Shown: positions 8,184 through 16,755 of the stretch, piece by piece
Layout of the letters: the number at the start of each line of letters is the position of its first letter
Position numbering within the stretch: the first letter of the stretch is position 1
Origin: an uncultured Collinsella sp.
GTDB lineage: Bacteria > Actinomycetota > Coriobacteriia > Coriobacteriales > Coriobacteriaceae
DNA: 64,000 nucleotides
Direction of reading: 5' to 3'
Assembly: GCA_900552145.1 (NCBI GenBank)
Contig: URYW01000003.1
Coordinates: 6,000 to 69,999, forward strand
Made by a program: the position numbers and the translations under genes
The notes under the pieces: generated by a model
What the model was told of the DNA's origin: nothing
The model's database searches: none
The model's input: the letters and a program-made list of their open reading frames with translations, nothing else

Positions 8184-10154
8184 ATGGCGAGCGCTAAGCA
8201 GAACCGCATCAACCGCATGATCAATGTGCTCGAAAACAGCAGCTCCTGGGTATCCTCATCTATGCTCGCCAGCTTATTGGGCGCAAGCGAGCGCAGCATC
8301 CGCAACTATGTTGCCGAGGTCAACGAGACCGGCGCACGACATATCGAATCATCTAAAGAGGGATATCGCCTCGCTGCAACAGCGTCGGCCGCCGACAATG
8401 CCCCGACCTCCCTCCCCGGCAACACTGATATCGCCCCCGCCGGCACCGATACGCGACGCGACTTTACCATCTCGCGCCTCGTCAACGCACGCGGTGGACT
8501 CTCCGTCTTTGATATCGCCGATGAACTCTTTATCAGCGAGAGCACGTTTCAGAGCTCCGTGATGCCGCAGGTGCGTGCGCTCGTGCGACAGTTTGGCCTC
8601 AATGTCGAGACGCACGACTACCGCATGACGCTCACGGGGCGCGAGGCCGACAAGCGCAAACTTCTCGGCCACATAGCCACCCACAACTCCTATGGCTACT
8701 TCACCTCGACCAAGACGCTCGAGAACATGTTTCCCAGCTTTGACGTGCAGGCGACCCTCTCGAGCCTGGTCGAGATCTGCCAGCGCTCGGACCTGTTTAT
8801 CAACGACTACGCGTTCTCCAACCTGCTTATGCACCTGCTGGTGATCATCATCAGGCTCACCTCGAACAACGAGCTCAGCGAGGTGGACGGCCCCATCGAC
8901 GGAGACGGCCTGGTGGCGCAGCTTGGGCAACGCGAGCAGATTGTGCACTGCGCCCAGCGCATCGCCGCCTACTTTGAGAAGGAGTTTGGCTGTGCCATCC
9001 CGCGTGCCGATTTTCAGCAGATCCTACTGCTTTTGGCGCTTTCCGTCGAGCGCTGTGATTTTGGCGACCTCAACCGCGAGAAGCTCGCGAGCATCATCGA
9101 CCGCGATTTTGTTGACATGGTCCTGGGGATTCTCGACGAGTGCGGCGAGCGCTACAACCTGCCGCGCTTTATCGACGAGCCTATGCGCCTGCAGCTCGTC
9201 CTGCATATGTTTAACGCCTACCAGCGCGCCGTCTACCACGTAAGCTACCCCAACCCGCTCGCCGCGCAGATCAAAAGCGAACACGCACCGGTCTACGACA
9301 TGGCGGTCTATATCGCCCACCGTTTCTCGACCGCCATGAATGTTGAGGTAGGCGAGAATGAAATCGCGTTTATCGCCTTTCACATCGGCGCCTATTTTGA
9401 GAAGTTCTCCGCACCCGACGGTGCCATCACCTGCACGGTGATTATCGAGGAGTATCACGATTTTGCACGCAGACTCGTCGACGACCTCAAGGCCGAGTTT
9501 GGCGACGCCATAAGTGTTGTTGCCGTGATGAGCTGTGATGGCTACCTGGCCGATCCCCCCGAGAGCGACGTGGTGGTCACCACGATCGACGTGCCGGTTT
9601 GCGGCGGCAGCACCAAGATCTTGATCGGGCCAATCCTCACTAAGCAAAACGTGCGAAAGATCCGCGATCGGCTTTGCGCCATCCAAGAGCGACGGCGGCG
9701 TCTCTATGCCCAGGGCCTTTTGGGACGCCTGCTGCAGCCGGGGCTGTTTATGCGCAACGTAGACGCAAACGACGCCACAAGCTGCATCGACCGAATGGGA
9801 GAGCTTTTGGCCGCTCAGGGACTCGCAACGCCCGAGTATATCGCTGACGTGCATCTGCGCGAGAGCGTCTCGTCGACGGCGTTTACCGACAGCCTTGCCA
9901 TGCCCCACGCGATCTCGATATATCCCGAGCGTTCGTTTATCGCCGTGGCCCACAATGACGCCCCGATTCCCTGGGGACGCCACAACGTGCGGTTTGCGCT
10001 GCTTATAGGCATCGCACAGGAGGACATGGGGCTCTTTAGAGATGTGCTCGACCTGACTATCGAGGTGTTCTCCTCGGTAGAGACAACGATGAGGCTCATG
10101 CAGACCGACACGTTCGAGGAGTTTCTGGCTGCGTTTACCGACGGTATCGGGTAG
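8184..10154 (+). CDS. PRD-containing PTS-regulated transcription activator (LicR/ManR-like)
   Basis: This 656-residue regulator has the layout HTH (residues 5-60), second Mga-type HTH (about 95-150), two PRD domains (about 190-420), a IIB-like segment with VPVCGGSTK (about 470-500) and a C-terminal mannitol/fructose-type IIA domain with phosphohistidine His575 in AMPHAIS. Such proteins activate beta-glucoside or mannose PTS operons and sense transport through phosphorylation. It is divergent from the cellobiose-type operon, its likely target. The ATG at 8184 follows GGGAG by about eight bases; an upstream extension of the frame covers the GCGGCAA boxes and is unlikely to be coding. Confidence 0.88.
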   Translation: MASAKQNRINRMINVLENSSSWVSSSMLASLLGASERSIRNYVAEVNETGARHIESSKEGYRLAATASAADNAPTSLPGNTDIAPAGTDTRRDFTISRLVNARGGLSVFDIADELFISESTFQSSVMPQVRALVRQFGLNVETHDYRMTLTGREADKRKLLGHIATHNSYGYFTSTKTLENMFPSFDVQATLSSLVEICQRSDLFINDYAFSNLLMHLLVIIIRLTSNNELSEVDGPIDGDGLVAQLGQREQIVHCAQRIAAYFEKEFGCAIPRADFQQILLLLALSVERCDFGDLNREKLASIIDRDFVDMVLGILDECGERYNLPRFIDEPMRLQLVLHMFNAYQRAVYHVSYPNPLAAQIKSEHAPVYDMAVYIAHRFSTAMNVEVGENEIAFIAFHIGAYFEKFSAPDGAITCTVIIEEYHDFARRLVDDLKAEFGDAISVVAVMSCDGYLADPPESDVVVTTIDVPVCGGSTKILIGPILTKQNVRKIRDRLCAIQERRRRLYAQGLLGRLLQPGLFMRNVDANDATSCIDRMGELLAAQGLATPEYIADVHLRESVSSTAFTDSLAMPHAISIYPERSFIAVAHNDAPIPWGRHNVRFALLIGIAQEDMGLFRDVLDLTIEVFSSVETTMRLMQTDTFEEFLAAFTDGIG

Positions 10155-10155
10155 A

Positions 10156-10213
10156 GGGCTCGACCCGCATCCTCGACATGCTCGTAGGAGAGCAGCTGCC
10201 GAGAATTTGCTAG
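10156..10213 (+). pseudogene. Detached copy of the hypE 3' end
   Basis: Starting two bases after the activator stop, 53 of 55 bases match hypE positions 3195-3249. In the hypE frame it still reads GSTRILDMLVGEQLPRIC followed by a stop (TAG instead of TGA); both coding differences are synonymous. No start codon or hypE sequence precedes it, so it cannot be expressed as HypE. It marks the right-hand junction of the PTS module. Confidence 0.85.
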
Positions 10214-10336
10214 GGCGGAATTGCACGGCTGGCGCGATGTGGCTTGATATCCCTGGAGATGTTCAGATTCCAAGCACGCCCAACGCGAAAGCCCAGTATT
10301 ATGGGGTGCGATTTAAACCCAATGACGGGAGCTTTC

Positions 10337-11005
10337 ATGGCAGTAGCTTTTTCCCATGTGATCTTTGATCTGGACGGCACCATCCTCAACACGCTCGAGG
10401 ACCTGGCAGCCGCCGGCAACCATACCTGCGAGATGCACGGCTGGCCCACGTTTGCCGTGGACGAGTACCGCTACAAAGTGGGAAACGGCATGCTTAAGCT
10501 GGTCGAGCGCTTTATGCCCGCCGAATACGCGGGCGACGGCCGTATGTTTGAGCAGACACTTGCCGAGTTTAGAGCTTATTACGGCGAGCACAAGGAGGAC
10601 CACACCGCCCCCTACGCCGGCACGATTGAGATGCTCGACCGTCTGCGCGCCGCGGGCATTCAGCTTGCCGTGCTCACCAACAAGGATCATATTTCGGCAG
10701 CCCCGCTTATCGAGAAATACTTTGGTTCCGAGCGCTTTGCGCTGGTGCAAGGCCGTGTCGATGCGTTTCCGCCTAAGCCCGAAGCGCCCGTCACGCTGCA
10801 CGTGATGAAGGAGCTGGGCGCCAATCCGGCGACCACGCTCTATGTGGGCGATTCGAATGTCGATATCCTGACCGGCCACAACGCCGGCCTTAAGAGCGTG
10901 GGTGTCAGCTGGGGCTTCCGCGGCCGCGCAGAGCTGGAGGCCGCCGGCGCCGACTACGTGGTGGACACCCAGGACGCACTCGCCGAGCTGATCTTGGGCG
11001 AGTAA
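10337..11005 (+). CDS. HAD phosphatase, phosphoglycolate phosphatase-like
   Basis: This 222-residue protein is a HAD-superfamily hydrolase. Motif I is DLDGT with Asp11 nucleophile and Asp13, motif II is LTNK, and the last motif is YVGDSNVDILTGHNAG. The helical cap between them is of the Gph/PGP type, so 2-phosphoglycolate or a similar small sugar phosphate is the likely substrate. The ATG at 10337 follows GGGAG by seven bases; the longer open frame from 10244 adds an unconserved N-terminus. It stands alone, just after the hypE remnant. Confidence 0.82.
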   Translation: MAVAFSHVIFDLDGTILNTLEDLAAAGNHTCEMHGWPTFAVDEYRYKVGNGMLKLVERFMPAEYAGDGRMFEQTLAEFRAYYGEHKEDHTAPYAGTIEMLDRLRAAGIQLAVLTNKDHISAAPLIEKYFGSERFALVQGRVDAFPPKPEAPVTLHVMKELGANPATTLYVGDSNVDILTGHNAGLKSVGVSWGFRGRAELEAAGADYVVDTQDALAELILGE

Positions 11006-11140
11006 CGAAGCTGGCGCGCTGCCCGGTCGCGGCGATGCTGCCGCGCGGAAAATGCGTCCCGTTTTGACACCTCAAACTGGGATGCACTTACCGGTTGAGC
11101 CCCGTTGGGGAAACGACATCCCGTTTTGGAGCAATATTCC

Positions 11141-11184
11141 GGGTCGCACTTTCCGCAACCCACCCCATCCGGAAACTGCGACCC
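11141..11184. repeat. Hairpin with GGGTCGCA arms
   Basis: Arms of 15 bases (GGGTCGCACTTTCCG and its complement with one mismatch) face each other across 14 bases. A third copy of GGGTCGCAGTTTCC follows at about 11202. It is part of the 543-base gene-free stretch 11006-11548, which is filled by three structured repeats. Confidence 0.55.
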
Positions 11185-11221
11185 ACTATTCGGCCAAAAA
11201 CCGGGTCGCAGTTTCCCATGG

Positions 11222-11330
11222 GCAGCCAATTTGGGACGGGGCTCTTTTAGCTACTCTGGCAGATAGCGTGAATGGCTTGGCTGATTAGCAGCCAGGGCAG
11301 CTAAAAAGAGCCCCGTCCCAAATTAGCTGC
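11222..11330. repeat. Long inverted repeat of the GGGACGGGGCT family
   Basis: Two arms of about 31 bases carrying TTGGGACGGGGCTCTTTT and its complement enclose a 46-base loop. A shorter relative is at 29875-29946. Located downstream of the gph-like gene, it may act as a terminator. Confidence 0.65.
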
Positions 11331-11405
11331 CTCCTGCACCAAAGGAGTGTCCTCAACTGCCGCCTTCCAACAATGGCAACACCGCAGATAGAGGACGGAC
11401 AGCGA

Positions 11406-11546
11406 AAACGCCCCTAAGCGAGCAAGGTAACGTGAAACGAAAGGGCGCTGACCTTTTGGTCGCGCCCTTGAAGTTGAACGTCAGATTGCCGCTTAGGGGC
11501 GTTTGCAGCGTCGAGCAGTTACGGCGTTTGGTAAAACGCCGTAACT
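11406..11546. repeat. Structured 3'-end element, copy A
   Basis: The element consists of a 15-base outer arm (11406-11420), a 66-base core (11423-11488), the complementary outer arm (11490-11504) and a 42-base tail (11505-11546) with a GTTACGGCGTTT hairpin. Core and tail recur at 13882-14022 with only three differences, but the outer arms there have a different sequence that is still complementary. It abuts the stop codon of the lipoprotein gene and probably also ends its transcript. Confidence 0.8.
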
Positions 11547-11548
11547 CC

Positions 11549-12106
11549 CTAGCTCATCATGGCATTAATCATCTCGTTGGTTGCGGAATCGTCGGCAGAC
11601 CACTCGCCGTCGTCATTGCAGGAGTACTTGAAGGTGACCTTGGTGTCCTTGGTCTTAGCAGCCTTGGTCACATCGACCATAACCTGACCGGCCATCTTGT
11701 ACAGCTCGTCATCGGAAGGCATCGAATCGAGCGCGGCGACCTTCTCCTGGTACTGGGTGGCAAAATCCTCAACGATCTGGTTCATGGACTTGCAGGTAAT
11801 GGTGACCTCGGCAGTTGCGGTACCCTTGTCCTCGTCGACCGTCACGTCGCCGATCTTGTAGTCAAAGCCCTCGAGATAGCTCTTGGCGTACTCCTTGGGA
11901 TCGATGCCCAGCTGCTCAAACTCGTCGCCCGAGGCCTCTTCCAGGCCGGCGAGGAAGTCGTCGCCACCGTTCTTGACCTCGTCAAACTGCGTCGTAAGGT
12001 CCTCGGTGATGAGCTCCTCAACCGAAGGACCTCCGCAGCCGGAAAGCACAACTACGCACGCGACCAGAACAGCCATCAGGGGCGCAAGCAGCAGCTTCTT
12101 CTTCAT
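11549..12106 (-). CDS. Secreted lipoprotein of unknown function
   Basis: This 185-residue protein starts MKKKLLLAPLMAVLVAC, a lipoprotein signal with lipobox LSGC at about residues 21-24, so it should be lipid-anchored on the outer face of the membrane. The mature part is acidic, helical and contains no recognised catalytic motif; its style resembles DUF5105-type Gram-positive lipoproteins, but this is only an impression. GGGAGG precedes the ATG at 12106; the open frame extends to 12133 without a site. The stop abuts repeat copy A. Confidence 0.75.
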   Translation of the reverse strand: MKKKLLLAPLMAVLVACVVVLSGCGGPSVEELITEDLTTQFDEVKNGGDDFLAGLEEASGDEFEQLGIDPKEYAKSYLEGFDYKIGDVTVDEDKGTATAEVTITCKSMNQIVEDFATQYQEKVAALDSMPSDDELYKMAGQVMVDVTKAAKTKDTKVTFKYSCNDDGEWSADDSATNEMINAMMS

Positions 12107-12285
12107 GACATTCCTCCCAACAAGCGGCACCACGCCTCCCGACGCGGTGCACGTCGTAACAATAAGGCCATACTAGCCTCTAACGAACACCCCCGGCAAA
12201 GCAAAGGCGCAGTCGGCTCGATTTAACGTCCGAACGGTTTACCGGTCCGCCCAACGCGCAATAAAACGCTCCGCCGCATTGTAAT

Positions 12286-12318
12286 AAAAAAGGGTGGTCG
12301 GACAATTCGACCACCCTT
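12286..12318 (-). terminator. Terminator of the IIA-Glc gene
   Basis: AAGGGTGGTCG and its complement form an 11-base stem with a 7-base loop, followed on the minus strand by a run of T. It lies 24 bases after the stop of the gene at 12342. Confidence 0.85.
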
Positions 12319-12341
12319 GCACATCCTTTGGATGTCGCAGT

Positions 12342-12878
12342 CTACTTGCGGACGACCTTAACGATGGCGTCACCAGCAGCGACGGCAGACTCGGCCTCGA
12401 CGGCGAGCTCGACGTCGGCGAACTCGGCGGTGTTGGACACAGCCACGACGACGCAGTCCTTGTAGCCGGCAGCGGCGATCTTGGCGCGGTCGATCTTGAG
12501 CATGGGCTGGCCAGCCTTAACGACATCGTCAGCCTTGACGAAGCCCTCGAAGCCGTCGCCGTTCATGTTGACGGTATCGACGCCAACGTGCACCAAAACC
12601 TCGATGCCGCTATCGGACTGCAGGCCCACGGCGTGACCCATGGTGACGGTCACCTTGCCGTCGCAGGGAGCGTAGACCAGATCGTCCTCGGGCCACACGG
12701 CGCAGCCCTTGCCCAGCACCTCGCCGCTAAAGACGGGATCGGGCACGTCGGCCATCTTGATGACCTTGCCCTTGACGGGCGAGCACAGCACGTCGGCGCC
12801 GGCAGAAGTAGAGATGGAGGCAGGAGCAGCGGCAGCCGCGGGCTCAGCCTTCTTCTTGAACATGTCAAACAGACCCAT
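12342..12878 (-). CDS. Glucose-type PTS IIA protein (Crr-like)
   Basis: This 178-residue cytoplasmic protein is the single-domain glucose-family IIA. The core SPVKGKVIKMADVPDPVFSG and the two active-site histidines are present: GHAVGL, and His97 in VLVHVGVDTVNMNGDGF, the phosphorylated residue. An Ala-rich linker of about 20 residues precedes the domain. AGAGGAG lies before the ATG at 12878. It has its own promoter and terminator, so it is a monocistronic soluble phosphate donor for a IICB elsewhere and may have a regulatory role. Confidence 0.92.
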   Translation of the reverse strand: MGLFDMFKKKAEPAAAAAPASISTSAGADVLCSPVKGKVIKMADVPDPVFSGEVLGKGCAVWPEDDLVYAPCDGKVTVTMGHAVGLQSDSGIEVLVHVGVDTVNMNGDGFEGFVKADDVVKAGQPMLKIDRAKIAAAGYKDCVVVAVSNTAEFADVELAVEAESAVAAGDAIVKVVRK

Positions 12879-12927
12879 ACGTTTTCTCCTCTTGATTAAG
12901 CGCAACGTTATGCGCATGCCTATGGTG

Positions 12928-12956
12928 ATTATAGTGCCAAATGGCCAAATTGCTAA
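12928..12956 (-). promoter_or_regulatory. Promoter of the IIA-Glc gene
   Basis: On the minus strand TTAGCA (-35) and a perfect TATAAT (-10) are separated by exactly 17 bases, about 50 bases before the ATG at 12878. Confidence 0.75.
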
Positions 12957-13054
12957 GGTAAGAGCTCGAATCGAGAGCCCTTCCGGTAGTACTCGTGGGA
13001 TGAGTATCTCCTTTGCATCGCGGGTCGATAAGCTGAGTATCGCCTGCGCAGGTT

Positions 13055-13618
13055 ATGGAGCGCATGGAGGGGCTCTACCAGACCACGCTGGCCGAAACGC
13101 AGGAGCTGCTCGACCCCACACAGCTTGACCACGCCGCCAAGCTCATCGCGAACGCCCGACAGGTCGACATCTACACGGGCTCGCACAACCTCTATCCAGC
13201 GGGAATGTTCCGCGATCGCCTGCTCTCCGCCGGTAAAAGCGCGACGTGCCACGACGGTGCCGAGGCCCAGGTGCGAACGGCGCTCGCCTCGGGTCCCGAC
13301 CATGCGGCAATCGTCATCTCCTACAGCGGTCTTGCTCCCAATCTCAAGGACATCTTGCCAATTCTCAGCAGCCGGCATGTCCCGGTCATCGTCATCGGCA
13401 CGCCTTATTACGCGCGCCTGCACCCCGGTTTTACCGCCTACCTCACGGTGAGCGATCACGAGAGCATGACGCACCGCATCACGCAGTTCGCCAGCCACAT
13501 CGCCGTGCAATACGTGCTCGATTCGCTCTACAGCAGCTACTTCGCCAAAGACTACGCCCGCTGCGCCGAATTCCTAGAGCGCTCATTCCCCTACACCCGC
13601 CTCCCCGGGCTCAAGTAG
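13055..13618 (+). CDS. RpiR-family SIS-domain protein lacking its DNA-binding half
   Basis: The 187 residues match the C-terminal sugar-phosphate-binding SIS domain of RpiR regulators: DIYTGSHNLY near residue 38 and VISYSGLAPNLKDIL near residue 87. Full RpiR proteins are about 280 residues with an N-terminal HTH. No HTH is encoded here, and the same frame has stops at 12959, 13001 and 13034. The start lacks a good ribosome site; ATG at 13064, with GGAG just before it, is equally possible. It may be a truncated remnant or a sugar-phosphate-binding protein without DNA contacts. Confidence 0.7.
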   Translation: MERMEGLYQTTLAETQELLDPTQLDHAAKLIANARQVDIYTGSHNLYPAGMFRDRLLSAGKSATCHDGAEAQVRTALASGPDHAAIVISYSGLAPNLKDILPILSSRHVPVIVIGTPYYARLHPGFTAYLTVSDHESMTHRITQFASHIAVQYVLDSLYSSYFAKDYARCAEFLERSFPYTRLPGLK

Positions 13619-13860
13619 CCATTTAAAAACATCCCCAATGACTAACGGCCGACCTAATAACGACTTCTCGTCATTAGGTCGGCCATATCGACTCTAATAA
13701 CTATTTATTCCGTAAACTCGTTATTAGAATCTGACGCAAGAGACCAGGCTCACATGTGGTGATTAGCCATCGGGGACGTTCTTAAACGACTAGCCAAACA
13801 AGAACGTCCCCGGTGACTAGCCATTTAAGAACGTCCCCAATGACTACCACGGCAACACCG
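13619..13860. repeat. Gene-free stretch with tandem hairpins and GGGGAC-type repeats
   Basis: Directly after the SIS gene come a GGGGAC-family remnant, a 17-base-arm hairpin at 13647-13684 (arms contain CCGACCTAATAACGA), a second hairpin at 13693-13728 with TCTAATAAC arms, and two GGGGAC repeats (13761-13794 and 13800-13846) with a TTAAG-containing core. No gene is seen. The structured element copy B follows. Confidence 0.7.
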
Positions 13861-13881
13861 ATGTTTTGGCAACGCCAGCGA

Positions 13882-14022
13882 GCGGGTCGCATTTGTGACA
13901 AGGTGACGTGAAACGAAAGGGCGCTGACCTTCTGGTCGCGCCCTTGAAGTTGAACGTCAGATTGTCCAAATGCGGCCCGCGCAGCGTCGAGCTGTTACGG
14001 CGTTTGGTAAAACGCCGTAACT
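13882..14022. repeat. Structured 3'-end element, copy B
   Basis: Same layout as the element at 11406-11546: outer arm 13882-13895, 66-base core 13899-13964, complementary arm 13967-13980, and a 42-base tail 13981-14022 with the GTTACGGCGTTT hairpin. The arms (GCGGGTCGCATTTG and its partner, one G-U-type mismatch) are unrelated to those of copy A. It overlaps the pyrE stop codon by two bases. Confidence 0.8.
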
Positions 14023-14701
14023 AACAAGCTCCGTACTGCTCGTAGTAGGCGTCGATGGCGGTCTTGAGCTCGTCGTCGATGACAACCTTGCCGTCGATCT
14101 CGTGGTTGTAGAGGGTCTCGACGACCTCGGCCATGGAGACGATGCTCGCGACGGGGAAACCGTACTTGGCCTCGATCTCCTTCTGAGCGGTGGTCACACC
14201 GCCCTTGCCGACCTCCATGCGGTTGAGGGACACGATCAGGCCCTTGATCTCTACATCGGCAGCAGCCTTGACCTTGGGATAGGTCTCGTCGATGGACTTG
14301 CCGCTGGTGGTAACGTCCTCGACCATGACCACGCGGTCGCCGTCCTTGGGCTCATAACCCAGCAGGTTGCCCTTATCGGCACCGTGGTCCTTGGCCTCCT
14401 TGCGGTCGCAGCAGTACTTGACCTCCTTGCCGTACAGCTCGTGGTAGGCAATTGCGGTCACGACGGCCAGCGGAATACCCTTGTAGGCCGGTCCAAACAG
14501 CACATCAAAGTCGTCGCCAAAGTTATCGTGGATGGCCTGAGCGTAATACTCGCCCAGCTTCTTGAGCTGATAGCCCGTCACGTAAGCGCCGGCGTTCATA
14601 AAGAACGGGGACTGACGGCCGCTCTTGAGCGTAAAGCTGCCGAACTTAAGAACGTCGGACTCAACCATAAACTTGATGAACTCTTGCTTGTAAGCCTCCA
14701 T
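14021..14701 (-). CDS. pyrE: Orotate phosphoribosyltransferase
   Basis: PyrE (226 residues) joins orotate and PRPP to give OMP in pyrimidine synthesis. The PRPP-binding motif VVMVEDVTTSGKS spans residues 124-136, the flexible catalytic loop KDHGADKG is at about 104-111, and FGPAYKGIPLA at 69-79 is typical of the family. The gene stands alone among repeats; its stop is embedded in repeat element copy B, which should supply the terminator. No other pyr gene is in the window. Confidence 0.94.
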   Translation of the reverse strand: MEAYKQEFIKFMVESDVLKFGSFTLKSGRQSPFFMNAGAYVTGYQLKKLGEYYAQAIHDNFGDDFDVLFGPAYKGIPLAVVTAIAYHELYGKEVKYCCDRKEAKDHGADKGNLLGYEPKDGDRVVMVEDVTTSGKSIDETYPKVKAAADVEIKGLIVSLNRMEVGKGGVTTAQKEIEAKYGFPVASIVSMAEVVETLYNHEIDGKVVIDDELKTAIDAYYEQYGAC

Positions 14702-14822
14702 GCGGGCTCCTCTCGTAATTGCGTACGTGCTCTTCAGTTTAGCGCAGGCGAGGCGTCGATGTGGGCGTGCTTTGAGGCCACATCCCCCCGTTAGAGTAAG
14801 GAACTGGGCGGCGGCTCATACG

Positions 14823-16367
14823 CTAGTCCTTGGGCGTCCAGGACCAGAAGAAGTTGATAAGGGCCACGCGCGAGGCGGTGCCGGTCTTCTTGTTGATCGA
14901 GGAAATGTGACGATAGAGCGTGGAACGCGAAAGAAAGAGCGTTGTGGCGATGTCCTGAACGCTCTGGTCCGAAACGACCAAGACCTCAAGAATATCGCGC
15001 TCGCGCTCTGTAAGCCCAAAGGTGGCGACGAAGGCATCAAGGCGTTCATCGGACGTGAGCTCCGCTGCTTCCACGGGCTCGGAGTCGGAGCATGTGGGCG
15101 CAAGATCCCCACCAAGATCGTCGGTGGCAAGCGGCAGGCCATCCTGCATCACGGCATCATCGGCTCGTTGCCCCAACTGCCCCAGCAGCGTAATCGCAAT
15201 GCCCACAAACATCACGAGCGCCGCACCGACCGCAGCCAGCACGTTTTGACTCGAGATAATCGCCACCGCCGGCGCCGTCACGAGCATCGAGCACACGTTG
15301 TTGACGACGCGACCCATGCACGGCCAAAAATATGACCAGCGCGCATAGAGCGAGACGGCGGCATATTTTGTGGTAAAGAACACCACGAAAAAGCCCGAGC
15401 CCAGATAAAAAATGATCGTGGCAGCGAGCTCGTTGCCACCATTGCCGTCGACGATGAGCACAAAGAACGAAAGCGTGGACAGTATGGCGGCACATGTCAT
15501 GCCGATATTCATATACGAGCGGCCGTGCAGGTCAAATAGTGCGCCAGCGACCAACGAGCTCACGACAAGCAGCAGGCGCGGCCAATCGCCCAAATCGACG
15601 GCTCCGACAGCATGCAAGGTCGTGAAGCCCGCGTTGAGAGCGGCGAATTCGCTGGAAAGATACGCCGTCGCCACGGTCAGGCGAACTACGGCGCGACGGA
15701 ATGCCGCCTTTGCCTCGGGATCGTCATGCCACTTGGCGCCATATTCCAGAGCATCTACCGAAAGCCCGGCGGCACTGGGTTCAAAGTTGGGGTCGGACTC
15801 GTCGCGCAGCTTGGCGCGTCGGACACCGTGGAGCAACGCCACCTGCGCGATCGCACAGACGACCAGAACAGCCTGCTGAGGAATGCCGACAGGCATCACC
15901 ATGTGGTTGAGAACCTGCACCAGAACGCCCATGGCGTAAGAAAGTGCGGCGGCGCGCGCCAAGCAGGGCGTTCGCGCAAAGCGCCTCGCAAAATTTGCAT
16001 GAGCAGTCGATCAGCAGTAGACCAGCGCGCAGCACGCCTCCATACCTCCTGCAATTACCACCTCTACCTGTACCGCCATAATCAACAGCTGCAATGCCGC
16101 CACCAGCAATTCGCCCGTGACGTCACTCGTTGCGTCGATAGCATGGGGACGGCGATAGTACAGAATGGGACGCACAAAAAAGCCAATCACGCTCGCGCCG
16201 ATGACAAGGCTCTCATAAATAACGACCTCGTTCGGAGACACGAACTCGGCCATGCGCACATCAAAAAGATACTCGCACGCCAAAAACGTGAAGAAGAACA
16301 GCGCCAGGCATATAATCTCCCGAATGCCCCGACGCAAATATGCGGTTGTGTCTCCCATGCCCCTCAT
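14823..16367 (-). pseudogene. Membrane LuxR regulator interrupted by an in-frame TGA
   Basis: Read through one TGA at 16011-16013, this is a single frame of about 513 residues: a hydrophobic N-terminal domain of roughly twelve membrane segments, then a C-terminal LuxR HTH (FGLTERERDILEVLVVSDQS and LSRSTLYRHISSINKK). Proteins of this layout are frequent in Coriobacteriia. The first part ends after 118 residues; the remaining 395 codons contain no further stop. GGGGGG before the ATG at 16367 would serve as ribosome site. Either a nonsense mutation has inactivated the gene or the stop is read through; the first is more likely. A shorter product from an internal start (for example TTG 15962) would lack the first membrane segments. 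Confidence 0.75.
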
Positions 16368-16553
16368 GGTTAACCCCCCAGCCGCTCAATTGTCTGGAAA
16401 TCTATTTTAATAAAGAACCAGTCTCAATACCGAAGCCAGGCTCGAAATGTTGCCAATTCGACCCCGGCCGTCCACATCACGCCGCGATTTTGAGCCGCAT
16501 GGACCAGAAGGAACGCGCGCGATCTCTAGCTCGGCCAGGAGTGTCTCCAACTA

Positions 16554-16637
16554 CCACTCATTTAAGTACGTCCCCAATGAGTGGCCGAAGAGTGTCCCCC
16601 GCGACTAGTCGTTTAAGAACGTCCCCAACGACTAGTC
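16554..16637. repeat. Two GGGGAC-family palindromic repeats
   Basis: 16554-16584 has arms CCACTCATT/AATGAGTGG; 16603-16637 has arms GACTAGTCGTT/AACGACTAGTC. Both enclose the same kind of core, TTAAG-x-ACGTCCCC. They lie in the 388-base stretch 16368-16755, which otherwise holds the upstream regions of two divergent genes and nothing else recognisable. Confidence 0.75.
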
Positions 16638-16755
16638 AAAAATGGGCCATATGTCCCAGTTGTGGAGACTCCTTGAGCCGTCTGGGTATCGCGAAGGATC
16701 GCGCACTCCCCCATCATCAAAAGTGACACACGCTACCAGTTGATGGGAGGCAGCC

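Noticed and set aside
14823..15962. Treating the downstream part of the LuxR frame as a complete independent gene.
   Set aside because: The upstream 118 codons are in the same frame, have the expected membrane segments and a ribosome site, and the combined length fits the family.
16011..16013. TGA in the LuxR gene as a selenocysteine codon.
   Set aside because: It lies in a membrane segment, and no selenoprotein family or SECIS-type hairpin just downstream was recognised; a nonsense change is simpler.
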